Source of the DNA: Elusimicrobia bacterium RIFOXYD2_FULL_34_15
GTDB lineage: Bacteria > Elusimicrobiota > UBA8919
NCBI GenBank assembly: GCA_001800605.1
Contig: MGVS01000012.1
Location: forward strand, 1-48,120
DNA length: 48,120 nucleotides
Direction: 5' to 3'
Below the pieces are notes generated by a model, which made no database searches, was not told the DNA's origin, and saw only the letters and a program-made list of their open reading frames with translations. Below, in pieces: positions 7,670-16,344 of the stretch (position 1 is the stretch's first letter; the number at the start of each line of letters is the position of its first letter). The translations under genes and the position numbers were made by a program.

Positions 7670-7781
7670 GATTACACAGATTTTGAAAGACGATTACACA
7701 GATACTGCAGTTAAGCCCTAATCTGTGTAATCTTTGTGTTAATCTGTGTAATCAGAGATTGTTAGGTTTTTTAACAATCTC
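7670..7781. repeat. Palindromic repeat family B copy 3
   Basis: Four 13-mers (GATTACACAGATT, GATTACACAGATA, AATCTGTGTAATC, AATCTGTGTAATC) around a GC-richer loop, then the hairpin GAGATTGTT/AACAATCTC (7755-7781). It is the best-preserved copy. It fills the divergent gap between the NUDIX gene and the next promoter. Confidence 0.88.
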
Positions 7782-7796
7782 ATTATATTAAAAAAA

Positions 7797-7825
7797 TTGA
7801 CTTTTTACCATATTTTTTATAAAAT
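7797..7825 (+). promoter_or_regulatory. Sigma-70-like promoter
   Basis: TTGACT (7797-7802), 17-bp spacer, TAAAAT (7820-7825). It is placed 22 bp before the small membrane protein gene and probably drives it and the pmbA-like gene. Confidence 0.65.
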
Positions 7826-7846
7826 TGTAAAAGCGGAGGCCTAATT

Positions 7847-8062
7847 ATGGAAATCCTAAAATTGATTTGTGGAATAGTTTTTATGTTCTTAGGTTTCATG
7901 TATTTATATAAGCCGAAATTCGTAATAAAGATAAATTTTTACGCGAAGGAATTTTTGTTTAACGATGCATACGTTCTTCTGAGAAGGAAAAAAATCGGTG
8001 CTCTTTTTATTTTGTTAGCCGTAATAGCTTTCTTTATGACATGGTCAAAATTCATGCAATGA
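7847..8062 (+). CDS. Small two-helix membrane protein
   Basis: 71 residues with two hydrophobic segments, about 6-24 and 51-66, joined by a basic loop (YKPKFVIK and LLRRKK). A strong GGAGG sits 8-10 bases before the ATG, and a promoter lies just upstream, so this is very likely a real gene despite its size. It overlaps the pmbA-like start by four bases (ATGA). I do not recognise a family. The basic loop between the helices should face the cytoplasm. Confidence 0.8.
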   Translation: MEILKLICGIVFMFLGFMYLYKPKFVIKINFYAKEFLFNDAYVLLRRKKIGALFILLAVIAFFMTWSKFMQ

Positions 8063-9396
8063 ACGATTTAGATTTCTTTAAAGATATTTTTTTTAAAATA
8101 AAAGAAAAGGTAGACACACATACCGATATAGAAATTTTTGGTAGCAGTACAAATGAAACTTCTGTTGCTTGGTCAGAAGGAAAATTGGAAGATTTTGTTA
8201 CGTCCGATTCGAAAGGCATAGGATTAAAAGTTATAAAAAACGGTAAAATCGGATTTTCTTATACCAATAATTTTGATAAATCTTCTATTGAAGATTTGAC
8301 TTTTTCTGCTCTAAAAAATGCAGAATTTTTAAAACAAGACAAATATTTGATATTAGCATTACCTTCCAAAACACAGCCCGAACTGGATGTCGCAGATAAT
8401 TCCTACGGTTTAGAACCAATAGAAAAAAGAATTTCAATGCTTAAAGAGATGGAAATCTTTGCACTTTCAAACAAAAAGATTAAAAGTGTTTTAAGGGCCG
8501 GATATTCCGAATCTTTAGGCGAAACCATAATTATAAATAGTAAAGGACTTGAAAGATTTGCAGTTGGAACTGTTTTTTCGTACGGACTTTCATGCGTTGC
8601 CTCAGATAATAACGAGATTCAGGTTGGCGGAGAAGGTACCGTTAAGAGAATTTCCGCGGAAGTCGATTTTAAGGAAACTACAAACATCGCAATCGAAAAT
8701 GCTGTAAAACTTTTAGGTGCAAAAAGAGTAAAAACCGGTAATTATCCAATAATACTAAATCAGGCGGTTAGCTGTGATTTTCTTAATTTATTTGAATCAT
8801 CTTTTTCTGCATTCTCGGTGCAGAAAAACGTTTCATTGTTGAAAGGAAAACTAAATCAAAAAATTTGTTCTGAAACGTTAAATATTATTGATGACGGAAC
8901 TTTGCCTAGCGGTGTTGCGACATCTTCGTTTGACGACGACGGAACACCGACCCAAAAAACAATAATTTTTGAAAACGGAATTTTAAAAAATTATCTTTAT
9001 GATTTATACACAGCAAATAAAGATAACACCAAATCGACCGGAAACGCTTCGAGAAGTTATTCCGGGCTTTCTGTGCCTGCCCCGACAAATATCTATATTC
9101 AAAGAGGCACTATGACTTTTGACCAATTAGTTAGAAATATGAACAACGGACTTTATATTACAGAGATAATGGGTATGCATAATGCCGATTCTATTTCAGG
9201 TGAATTTTCGGTTGGAGTTAACGGATTTCTAGTAGAAAATTGTGAAATAAAATATCCTGTACACGGTATAACCATTGCAGGCAACATATTAAAATTATTC
9301 AACGATATTATTAACATTGGAAATGATTTGAAATTTTACGGAAGTGTCGGAAGCCCTTCGATATTTGTTAGCTCATTATCTGTCGCAGGTGAATAA
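8059..9396 (+). CDS. TldD/PmbA family protein (PmbA/TldE-like)
   Basis: About 445 residues. TldD/TldE form a heterodimeric metalloprotease that processes unfolded or modified peptides. The N-terminal AWSEGKLEDFVTSDSKGIGL block and the C-terminal YTANKDNTKSTGNASR...YITEIMGMHNADSISGEFS block are those of the family. The HExxxH zinc motif of TldD is absent, placing it on the PmbA/TldE side. A TldD partner is not in the window. The ATG at 8059 overlaps the preceding stop (ATGA); an upstream ATG at 8041 would overlap by 22 bases. There is no strong Shine-Dalgarno site, which fits coupled translation. Confidence 0.88.
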   Translation: MNDLDFFKDIFFKIKEKVDTHTDIEIFGSSTNETSVAWSEGKLEDFVTSDSKGIGLKVIKNGKIGFSYTNNFDKSSIEDLTFSALKNAEFLKQDKYLILALPSKTQPELDVADNSYGLEPIEKRISMLKEMEIFALSNKKIKSVLRAGYSESLGETIIINSKGLERFAVGTVFSYGLSCVASDNNEIQVGGEGTVKRISAEVDFKETTNIAIENAVKLLGAKRVKTGNYPIILNQAVSCDFLNLFESSFSAFSVQKNVSLLKGKLNQKICSETLNIIDDGTLPSGVATSSFDDDGTPTQKTIIFENGILKNYLYDLYTANKDNTKSTGNASRSYSGLSVPAPTNIYIQRGTMTFDQLVRNMNNGLYITEIMGMHNADSISGEFSVGVNGFLVENCEIKYPVHGITIAGNILKLFNDIINIGNDLKFYGSVGSPSIFVSSLSVAGE

Positions 9397-9415
9397 ATTA
9401 AAAGCAGAAAGGATA

Positions 9416-9455
9416 GTAATGGGTAATGAGTAACGGGTAATGGGCAAGCGGTAAT
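9416..9455. repeat. Dispersed repeat family C
   Basis: GTAATGGGTAATGAGTAACG followed by GGTAATGGGCAAGCGGTAAT, directly before the aroE start. Confidence 0.6.
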
Positions 9456-9475
9456 TTATAATAAAGGGCGAATAA

Positions 9476-10306
9476 ATGATAAATTCAAAAACTAAAATTT
9501 TAGGCATATTCGGTTATCCGATCGGGCATTCACTTTCACCGCTAATGCATAATTCTGTCATAAAAAAAATGGGTTTAGATTATGCATATCTTCCTTTTGA
9601 AGTAAGGCCTGAAAATTTGGAATCAGCACTCAATTCAATACAGGCGCTGGGTATTGCAGGCGTAAACGTTACAATACCACATAAAGAAAAAGTTATAAAG
9701 CATCTTTGCGCTATTTCCGATGAAGCAATGAAAATAGGAGCGGTAAACACCATTGTTAATAAAGATGGATGTTTAACCGGATACAATACTGACTACTACG
9801 GATTTCTTCGTTCAATTAGTGAAAGGATTAATTTAAAAAGTAAAAACGTTTTAATGCTTGGTTGCGGTGGTGTTTCAAAAGCGATTGCTTTTGCTTTATT
9901 CAGATTAGGTGTTAAAAAACTTATTTTATCGGATATTGATTCAAAGAAAGCAAAAAATTTTTTGAAATCGGAATTGCCGGTTTCAAAAATTGAAATTATT
10001 CAAGCGAAAAAAATTTCCGAATTTATTAAAGGAGCAGATGTTTTTATAAATGCAACACCGGTTGGTATGAAAAAAAACGATCCTTCGCCTTTGGATAAAA
10101 AATTATTGAGAGAAAATATATTTGTCTATGATGTAGTTTATAACAGAAAAACTCGGCTTTTAACAGATGCTGAATCAGTCGGTGCGAAATATTCTGACGG
10201 TCTTGATATGCTGGTATATCAGGGAGCCAAATCATTTGAATTGTGGACCGGTATTAAACCGTTAATAGGCCTAATGAAAAAAGTTTTGAGGGAGGCATTG
10301 AAATGA
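9476..10306 (+). CDS. aroE: Shikimate dehydrogenase
   Basis: A 276-residue enzyme that reduces 3-dehydroshikimate to shikimate with NADPH. Family motifs: [14 protein letters not shown] near residues 13-26 (shikimate binding), NVTIPHKE with the catalytic Lys near 63-70, GYNTDYYGF with the catalytic Asp near 101-109, and LGCGGVSKA, the nucleotide-binding loop, near 127-135. Length is normal. It overlaps aroC by ATGA, so shikimate and chorismate steps are coupled. Confidence 0.96.
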   Translation: MINSKTKILGIFGYPIGHSLSPLMHNSVIKKMGLDYAYLPFEVRPENLESALNSIQALGIAGVNVTIPHKEKVIKHLCAISDEAMKIGAVNTIVNKDGCLTGYNTDYYGFLRSISERINLKSKNVLMLGCGGVSKAIAFALFRLGVKKLILSDIDSKKAKNFLKSELPVSKIEIIQAKKISEFIKGADVFINATPVGMKKNDPSPLDKKLLRENIFVYDVVYNRKTRLLTDAESVGAKYSDGLDMLVYQGAKSFELWTGIKPLIGLMKKVLREALK

Positions 10307-11466
10307 TAAGGTATTTAACTGCCGGCGAATCTCACGGTAAATATTTGACAGCAATAATCGAAGGCATTCCCGCAGGGCTTGGATTGACAGAAGATTTTAT
10401 AAATAAAGAACTTGCCCGCAGGCAAAAAGGTTTTGGAAGAGGCAAGAGGATGCAAGGGCTTGAGAAAGATATGGTTTTACTTGCATCAGGTGTTAGATAC
10501 GGAAAAACTACAGGTTCGCCGATTACATTGATAATTCCTAACAAAGATTGGGAAAATAACAAAAAGTTAATGTCTATTTTTGAAAATGATTACGATGAAA
10601 AATTCAGATTATCACGTCCCCGTCCGGGTCATGCGGACTTAGCGGGTTATATTAAGTTTAATAGCAGTGATATTCGTGATATCTTAGAACGTGCTTCCGC
10701 AAGAGAAACTGCGGCACGGGTTGCAGTTGGTGCGGTATGCAAAAGATATTTAGAAGAATTTAAAATAAATTTTGCATCGTTTGTAGATGAAATCGGAGGC
10801 ATCAAAGCGAAGGAACTCAAACTCGAAATTAAAAATATTATAAAAATAAGTGAATCATCCGAAGTTAGATGTTTAGATCAGCAGGCAGAAAAAGAAATGA
10901 TGGAAAAAATATTACAAGCAGAAAAAAGCGGCGATACATTAGGCGGAATTTTTACAATTCTGATTGATAAAGTGCCGGTAGGCCTGGGAAGTTATACACA
11001 ATGGGATTTGAAACTTAATGCAAGGCTTGCCTATGCCGTTATGTCGATTCAAGCAATAAAAGGTGTTGAAATAGGCGGCGGATTTGATGTTTCAAAAAAA
11101 TTCGGTTCACAAGTGCACGATGAGATATTTTATGCTAAAAGTACCGGATATTTTAGAAAAACAAATAATGCGGGCGGCATAGAAGGCGGTATTTCTAACG
11201 GAGAACAAATAATAATTCACGCAGCAATGAAACCGATACCAACATTAAAAAAACCGTTAAAATCCGTAGATATAAAAACCAAAAAACAAGTAGAGGCACA
11301 GGCGGTTCGTTCCGATGTATGTGCTGTTCCGTCTGCAGCGGTTGTAGGTGAAGCAGTTGCTGCTATTGAGATTTCGAAAGCTTTTAGTGAAAAATTCGGA
11401 GGCGATTCGATTCCGGAAGTAAAAAACAATTATTCAAAATATCTGCATACGAGTGAAAACAGATAA
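10303..11466 (+). CDS. aroC: Chorismate synthase
   Basis: A 387-residue enzyme that converts 5-enolpyruvylshikimate 3-phosphate to chorismate with reduced FMN. Signatures: [10 protein letters not shown] near the N-terminus, [12 protein letters not shown], and [16 protein letters not shown]. The ATG at 10303 has GGGAGG 8-10 bases upstream inside aroE. It is followed with no gap by the amidase gene. Confidence 0.96.
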   Translation: MIRYLTAGESHGKYLTAIIEGIPAGLGLTEDFINKELARRQKGFGRGKRMQGLEKDMVLLASGVRYGKTTGSPITLIIPNKDWENNKKLMSIFENDYDEKFRLSRPRPGHADLAGYIKFNSSDIRDILERASARETAARVAVGAVCKRYLEEFKINFASFVDEIGGIKAKELKLEIKNIIKISESSEVRCLDQQAEKEMMEKILQAEKSGDTLGGIFTILIDKVPVGLGSYTQWDLKLNARLAYAVMSIQAIKGVEIGGGFDVSKKFGSQVHDEIFYAKSTGYFRKTNNAGGIEGGISNGEQIIIHAAMKPIPTLKKPLKSVDIKTKKQVEAQAVRSDVCAVPSAAVVGEAVAAIEISKAFSEKFGGDSIPEVKNNYSKYLHTSENR

Positions 11467-13071
11467 ATGAAGTTAAAATGCAGTAAAAAATATTTAATCG
11501 TTTCATTAATATTGTTTTTTGGTTTTTCCTTCAATGTTACTTTTGCATCAGTCCAAACAAAAACAGTTCGCATTATAAAAGATGAAAGGCCGTTCTCTAC
11601 GTGTTCATTATATTTGATTGATGGGATGGGTTATTTTTCAAGTGATGATATATCGCGCATTTATAATGCAAAAATAAACTGGTATCCTGCTTCAAAAAAA
11701 GTTATTCTTTCGCTTAACGGAAAAGAAATAATATTTAAAATTAATTCAAAAAATGTGCTCATTGACAACGTTGCCCGTCCATTAAAAAAACCAACGAGAT
11801 TTGAGAAAGGCAAAATGCTGATTCCGCTAGAATTCCTGCTTACAAAGTCTTTTTCAAATATTTCCAATTGTTACAATGAATGGGACTATCGCCAGCTTGT
11901 TTTAAAATTGGGATCACCTGTCGATATCTTGCCACTTAGATATTATTCTTACAAAGACAAAACGCGATTGGTTATACAGACACTTGAAAAAAAGGAAATA
12001 CACATAGATTCTCCTTCTGAAAAAAAAATTGTAATAAAGGTATATAAAAGTAGAATCAATCCGGAAAAAGCTTCAGTTTTGATTAATGACGGTTTAATAG
12101 AGGGAATATCTTCAGTAAATCTTGAAAGGGACGTTTCTTTTGTCGTAAACCTTGGAACGTATGCAGGGAAGTATGAAACCACAGCATTATCCTCACCTTT
12201 TCGTCTGGTTTTGGATATTGAAAGAAATATAAACATTAGTTCTTCTGCTGTTGATTTATCGCTTGAAATGGCTCCTGCAGCTACAAGTTTTATAGAAACA
12301 AATATCTCGACCACTACGGAAGTTAGAAATGAAGAAGAGCAGGTTCCTGCGGTTGTTCCCGAAGATACGGCAAGCAGCAAGTTTTTGTTTGGAATCAGAA
12401 GAATTGTTGTAGACGCCGGGCACGGCGGAGCCGATTCGGGTGCAATCGGATTCAGGGGAACAAAAGAAAAACTTGTAAACCTTGCTGTTGCAAAAAAATT
12501 AGCCGAAACTTTAAAGGAAAATGGCTATGAAGTTTTTATGACCAGGAATGAAGATGTTTTTATTCCGCTTGAAGACAGAACTCATTTTGCAAATAAAGCC
12601 AAAGCAGATTTGTTTATAAGTATTCATTGTAACGCTTCTCTGCAGAATAAAACCCGCGGTTTTGAGATATATTTTCTTTCAGAAAATGCAACAGACAGGG
12701 CAGCGGAAGCGGTCGCAAATATGGAAAATTCGGTTATTGCTCTGGAAAAACACAACAACGGTGTTAAAAAAGACATAGAAAAATTGCTGCTTGCAATGGC
12801 GGTTAACCAATTTATAAACGAATCATCGTCTTTGTGCGGTATCGTAAATCAAGAGGTATGCAACGAATTAAGTAATTTGGATAACCGCGGTGTTAAACAG
12901 GCAAATTTTTATGTACTTAGAGGAGCAACAATGCCGGCGGTTCTGGTTGAGTTAGCTTTTTTATCCAATTCTAAAGATGAAAAACTTTTAAATCAGAAAA
13001 AATTTCAGAAAAAAATGGTAAAGGCGATTTTTGACGGCATTAAACAATATGAAAAACGGAATACGAAATAA
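11467..13071 (+). CDS. N-acetylmuramoyl-L-alanine amidase with AMIN domain
   Basis: A 534-residue periplasmic enzyme that cuts the amide between muramic acid and the stem peptide during cell division. Residues 1-28 are a signal peptide. About 30-140 looks like a copper amine oxidase N-like domain (ISRIYNAKINWYP, VARPLKKPTRFEKGKMLIPL), and 150-260 is an AMIN-like targeting region. Residues about 315-530 are Amidase_3 with the zinc ligands: His in DAGHGGADSG, Glu in TKEKLVNLAV, His in SIHCNA, and the catalytic Glu in LVELAFLSN. The start codon follows the aroC stop directly. The 3' end overlaps murI by 23 bases, placing two peptidoglycan genes together. Confidence 0.93.
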   Translation: MKLKCSKKYLIVSLILFFGFSFNVTFASVQTKTVRIIKDERPFSTCSLYLIDGMGYFSSDDISRIYNAKINWYPASKKVILSLNGKEIIFKINSKNVLIDNVARPLKKPTRFEKGKMLIPLEFLLTKSFSNISNCYNEWDYRQLVLKLGSPVDILPLRYYSYKDKTRLVIQTLEKKEIHIDSPSEKKIVIKVYKSRINPEKASVLINDGLIEGISSVNLERDVSFVVNLGTYAGKYETTALSSPFRLVLDIERNINISSSAVDLSLEMAPAATSFIETNISTTTEVRNEEEQVPAVVPEDTASSKFLFGIRRIVVDAGHGGADSGAIGFRGTKEKLVNLAVAKKLAETLKENGYEVFMTRNEDVFIPLEDRTHFANKAKADLFISIHCNASLQNKTRGFEIYFLSENATDRAAEAVANMENSVIALEKHNNGVKKDIEKLLLAMAVNQFINESSSLCGIVNQEVCNELSNLDNRGVKQANFYVLRGATMPAVLVELAFLSNSKDEKLLNQKKFQKKMVKAIFDGIKQYEKRNTK

Positions 13072-13873
13072 TCCAATCGGTGTTTTTGATTCGGGTGTCG
13101 GCGGGCTTACCGTAGTAAAAGAACTTGTAAGAGTTCTTCCCCACGAGAATATTATTTATTTTGGTGATACCGCAAGAGTGCCGTACGGTACAAAATCAAA
13201 AGAAGCTGTAATAAAATTTTCAAATGAGATTGTTGATTTTTTAATGAGTAAAAATGTGAAACTGATACTTGTTGCATGCAACACCGCATCTGCCGTGGCA
13301 TTAGACAATATTACTGAAAAAGCAAAAATTAAAGTTGTTGGAGTAATAGAATCGGGTGTAAATGCTGCAATATCGGTAAGTAAAAAGAAAAAAGTGGGAG
13401 TTATCGGTACCGAAGCGACAATAAAAAGCAAGGCATACGAAAATTGTATTAAAAAGACAGATAGGAATTTTAAAGTTGTCAATCGTGCATGTCCGCTTTT
13501 TGTTCCGCTTGTTGAAGAGGGATGGATTAATAACAGGGCTAGCGGAATTATTGCAAATGAATATCTTAAATTTGTTAAAAAATCGGGTGTTGACACTGTT
13601 ATTCTCGGATGTACTCATTACCCGCTATTGAAAAAAACAATTTCCAAGGTTTTGGGCAGACAAATCCAGCTTGTAGATTCGGCTTCGGAAGTTGCAAAAA
13701 AAATAAAATATATACTTGCAAATGAAAATTTGATTAATATTAGCAATAAAAAAGGTAATAAAAGATTTTTCGTTTCAGACGCCCCGCAGAAATTTAAAAA
13801 ACTTGGTGAGATGTTTCTTAATGAGAAAATTAGGTCAGTAATTAAAGTAAATATAGAGGAAAAATATGTTTGA
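13049..13873 (+). CDS. murI: Glutamate racemase
   Basis: About 274 residues; makes D-glutamate for peptidoglycan. The DSGVGGLTV motif with the catalytic-site Asp is at the N-terminus, and the two catalytic Cys lie in VACNTAS and GCTHYPLL. The ATG at 13049 is preferred to the TTG at 13031, as family members start a few residues before IGVFDSGVGG. It overlaps the amidase gene (23 bases) and queD (8 bases). Confidence 0.95.
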   Translation: MKNGIRNNPIGVFDSGVGGLTVVKELVRVLPHENIIYFGDTARVPYGTKSKEAVIKFSNEIVDFLMSKNVKLILVACNTASAVALDNITEKAKIKVVGVIESGVNAAISVSKKKKVGVIGTEATIKSKAYENCIKKTDRNFKVVNRACPLFVPLVEEGWINNRASGIIANEYLKFVKKSGVDTVILGCTHYPLLKKTISKVLGRQIQLVDSASEVAKKIKYILANENLINISNKKGNKRFFVSDAPQKFKKLGEMFLNEKIRSVIKVNIEEKYV

Positions 13874-14237
13874 AATTTCTATTGAAGATAATTTTTCGGC
13901 GGCTCACAATTTAAGAAATTATAAAGGAAAATGCGAGCATTTGCACGGCCATAATTATAAGGTCAGAGTTTTTGTTTGCGGCAAAGTTCTTGATAAAACA
14001 GGAATGCTGTTGGATTTTACAATTTTAAAAGAAATATTAAAGGAAATTACTAATGAATTTGACCATAAATATTTAAATGAAGAAAAACCATTTGATAAAA
14101 TTAATCCGACTGCTGAAAATATTGCGAAATATATATATAGGAGAATCAAGTTAAAAGTTAAAAGTAAAAAGTTAAAAGTAATAGAGGTTGATGTTTGGGA
14201 GACGGAGAAAAATTTCGCAAAATATTATGAAGAATAA
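13866..14237 (+). CDS. queD: 6-carboxy-5,6,7,8-tetrahydropterin synthase
   Basis: A 123-residue QueD, second step of queuosine precursor synthesis (7,8-dihydroneopterin triphosphate to 6-carboxytetrahydropterin). Zinc ligands are the His in SAAHNL and the two His of HLHGHNY; the catalytic Cys is in GKCEHLHGH, and FDHKYLN carries a further active-site His. The stretch LKVKSKKLKV near residues 98-107 is encoded by a family E repeat, while the usual ending (VWETEKNFAKYYE) follows it in frame. It overlaps murI and queC. Confidence 0.94.
   Translation: MFEISIEDNFSAAHNLRNYKGKCEHLHGHNYKVRVFVCGKVLDKTGMLLDFTILKEILKEITNEFDHKYLNEEKPFDKINPTAENIAKYIYRRIKLKVKSKKLKVIEVDVWETEKNFAKYYEE
14144..14180 (-). repeat. 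Family E repeat inside queD
   Basis: The reverse complement reads TTTTAACTTTTAACTTGATT, like the intergenic copies at 3731 and 5271. It is in frame and codes IKLKVKSKKLKV. Confidence 0.65.
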
Positions 14238-14877
14238 GGCGATAGTTCTTTTATCCGGAGGGCTCGATTCTACAACAACGCTTTATCTTGTAAAAAATAA
14301 ATATAAGTGTTTTTGTTTAATATTTGATTACGGGCAACGTCACAGAAAAGAGATTGAAAATGCTAAAAATGTTGCAAAAACGGCAGGATGTAAATATAAC
14401 GTTGTAAAAATATTTCTGCCCTGGAAAGGCAGTTCTTTGATTGACAAAAACAAGAAAATACCTTACAATAAATCCGGATCAATAGGCGGTAAAATACCGT
14501 CAACATATGTTCCGGGCCGTAATACAATATTTTTAAGTTATGCGTTATCTTTTGCAGAAGCAATAGGCGCAAGAAAAATATTTATAGGTGCTAACTCTCT
14601 GGATTTTTCTGGGTATCCCGATTGCAGGCCGAAATATTTTAGAAATTTCAATAGAGTTTTTAAGATTGGAACAAGAAACAAAAATATAAAAATAGAAACG
14701 CCGATAATTTATAAGACAAAAAAAGATATTGTTAAGTTAGGAACAAAACACAAAGTACCTTTTGAACTTACATGGAGTTGTTATTCCGGCGGTAAACATC
14801 CTTGCGGGAAATGTGATTCCTGCATATTAAGAGCAAAAGGATTCAAAGAAGCCGGGGAGGAAGATCCCGTATCATGA
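14227..14877 (+). CDS. queC: 7-cyano-7-deazaguanine synthase
   Basis: A 216-residue ATP-dependent enzyme that turns 7-carboxy-7-deazaguanine into preQ0 with ammonia. The PP-loop SGGLDST is at residues 10-16, and the C-terminal zinc site has four Cys in CYSGGKHPCGKCDSC. The ATG at 14227 gives MKNKAIVLLSGG; the TTG at 14188 would add 13 residues that also read as queD. It overlaps queD by 11 bases and queE by ATGA. Confidence 0.96.
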   Translation: MKNKAIVLLSGGLDSTTTLYLVKNKYKCFCLIFDYGQRHRKEIENAKNVAKTAGCKYNVVKIFLPWKGSSLIDKNKKIPYNKSGSIGGKIPSTYVPGRNTIFLSYALSFAEAIGARKIFIGANSLDFSGYPDCRPKYFRNFNRVFKIGTRNKNIKIETPIIYKTKKDIVKLGTKHKVPFELTWSCYSGGKHPCGKCDSCILRAKGFKEAGEEDPVS

Positions 14878-15566
14878 CTGGAAGAATTTTAGAAATATTT
14901 TCATCAATTCAAGGCGAAGGAATCTATGCCGGAACACCTATGGTTTTCGTCAGGTTTACCGGTTGTAATCTGAACTGTGACTATTGTGATACTCCGGAAA
15001 GTCAAAAGTTAGAAAAAGGAAATATTTTAACAACCGAAGAAATAATAAGCAAAATAGAGCAGGAATTATCTCTTTCCAAAAAAACTTCGATTATATCTTT
15101 TACAGGAGGAGAACCGGTACTTCACGCGGAAATCATTTCCGATATAATTCATAATTTTAAATCAAAAGGGATAAAAAGTTATATAGATACAAATGGAACG
15201 CTTTGTGAAAACTTTTCTAAAATTGTCGATATAATAGATTATGTTGCTATGGATATAAAGCTTCCGTCATCTTGTGAAGCGGAATTTTGGCGGGAACATC
15301 TGGAATTTTTAAAAATGTCAAAAAACAAAACTTTTATTAAGATAGTTTTAACCGCAAAAACAGCTTACAATGAGTTTAGAAAAGCGATCGAAATTATTGA
15401 ACAGGTTGATTCATCTATTCCTTTAGTTCTTCAGCCGGTAACGGTAATAAGGAATATAGAACCAATGCCATTTGATGTTGTACGAGCATTCAGAAAACTT
15501 GCAGAAGAAAAATTGGCAAATGTTTCAATAATTCCTCAAACACACAAAAAAAAGGGAATAAGATAA
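14874..15566 (+). CDS. queE: 7-carboxy-7-deazaguanine synthase (radical SAM)
   Basis: A 230-residue radical SAM enzyme that contracts the pterin ring to 7-carboxy-7-deazaguanine. The cluster Cys are C31, C35 and C38 in GCNLNCDYCDTPES (CxxxCxxC), and the glycine-rich SAM segment is FTGGEPVLH. The start SSIQGEGIYAGTPMVF is diagnostic for QueE. Coupled to queC by ATGA. A weak AT-rich hairpin (AGATAATA/TATTATCT, 15561-15577) overlaps its stop. Confidence 0.95.
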   Translation: MTGRILEIFSSIQGEGIYAGTPMVFVRFTGCNLNCDYCDTPESQKLEKGNILTTEEIISKIEQELSLSKKTSIISFTGGEPVLHAEIISDIIHNFKSKGIKSYIDTNGTLCENFSKIVDIIDYVAMDIKLPSSCEAEFWREHLEFLKMSKNKTFIKIVLTAKTAYNEFRKAIEIIEQVDSSIPLVLQPVTVIRNIEPMPFDVVRAFRKLAEEKLANVSIIPQTHKKKGIR

Positions 15567-15589
15567 TAGTATTATCTGTTTACTCACAA

Positions 15590-15840
15590 AATAGGTTATT
15601 GTTTTATTTACATCGCGGGGTATGACCCCCGCACCCCTGTTAAACTTTTCTTTGGGTGCACAAAGAAAAGTTAGAAAAGAAATGCACCCCGATGGCTATT
15701 TCACTCGTAATTTTTCGGCGGCTGCGGAACTTGCCCTTCGGCTTCGCCAGGATGGGCTTCGAACAGTCCTCGCCGACTACCCCTAAAAATTACTCGCTCA
15801 TTGACAGCCATAAGGGGACTCAAAAAGGCAAGGCAGAATT
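15590..15840. repeat. GC-richer repeat island between queE and queF
   Basis: A 250-bp stretch with two strong hairpins: GCGGGG/CCCCGC (15615-15632) and the 12-bp AACTTTTCTTTG/CAAAGAAAAGTT with loop GGTGCA (15643-15672). Near its right end CTCATTGACAGCCATAAGG (15794-15812) matches, on the other strand, CCTTATGGCTGCCAATGAG at 44163-44181. I see no credible gene; a 63-codon frame at 15656 looks spurious. The last bases (TGGAGA, 15851-15856) are the queF ribosome binding site. Confidence 0.6.
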
Positions 15841-15863
15841 AAAATAAAAGTGGAGAATTGTTT

Positions 15864-16223
15864 ATGGATAAAGTAAAACCCGAAATTTTAGTTGCGATGG
15901 ATTATGAATATGCAGATAAAAAAATAGATATTATAGTTGAGACCGACGAATTCACATGCCTTTGTCCATGGTCAGGCCTGCCTGATTTTGCCCATCTGAA
16001 AATCTGCTACGTGCCGGCAAAACTTTGTGTCGAGTTAAAATCATTAAAACTATATATACAAAGTTATAGAAATGTCGGACTTGTTCATGAAAGCGTAGTA
16101 AATAAAGTACTCGCCGATTTACTAAAATTAGTCAAACCAAAATCAATGTCTGTTGAAGCAGTTTTCAACCTTCGCGGCGGCTTAAAAACCACAGTAAAAG
16201 CAGAATATAAAAAACCCCGTTAG
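15864..16223 (+). CDS. queF: NADPH-dependent 7-cyano-7-deazaguanine reductase (preQ1 synthase)
   Basis: A 119-residue short-form QueF that reduces the nitrile preQ0 to preQ1. The thioimide-forming Cys is C34 in TCLCPWSGLPDFA, with the proton-relay Asp at D41. The family motif ELKSLKLYIQSYRN lies at 57-70. The ATG at 15864, seven bases after TGGAGA, is preferred over the TTG at 15858. The last two codons and TAG (CCC CGT TAG) are the left end of a family A element, so the native C-terminus may have been replaced. It completes QueD-QueC-QueE-QueF. Confidence 0.95.
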   Translation: MDKVKPEILVAMDYEYADKKIDIIVETDEFTCLCPWSGLPDFAHLKICYVPAKLCVELKSLKLYIQSYRNVGLVHESVVNKVLADLLKLVKPKSMSVEAVFNLRGGLKTTVKAEYKKPR

Positions 16224-16335
16224 AGATAGGAAGCGTTTTGTAATGCTTCCGTGAGGTAAAGATAAAATCTTTAAGCATATTACTATTCTTATTTTTAATA
16301 ATTAATATTTGGTATATCAAACATCTCTAATGGGG
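16215..16335. repeat. Palindromic MITE-like element, family A copy 2
   Basis: 121 bp, ends CCCCGTTAGAGAT and ATCTCTAATGGGG, with the hairpin GGAAGCGTT...AATGCTTCC (16229-16250) beside the left end, so it is inserted opposite to copies 1 and 3. The left end holds the queF stop codon. Confidence 0.88.
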
Positions 16336-16344
16336 TAAAATTGT

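Noticed and set aside
7039-7781. Possible CRISPR array from repeated GATTACACAGATT
   Set aside because: Units are 13 bp, occur as inverted pairs, and have no regular spacers or cas genes.
11949-12380. 143-codon antisense frame over the amidase gene
   Set aside because: The plus strand has clear amidase domains; the antisense product matches nothing I recognise.
15656-15847. A 63-codon frame in the GC-rich island between queE and queF
   Set aside because: It begins inside a perfect hairpin, has no ribosome binding site and no recognisable domain, and lies in repeat sequence.
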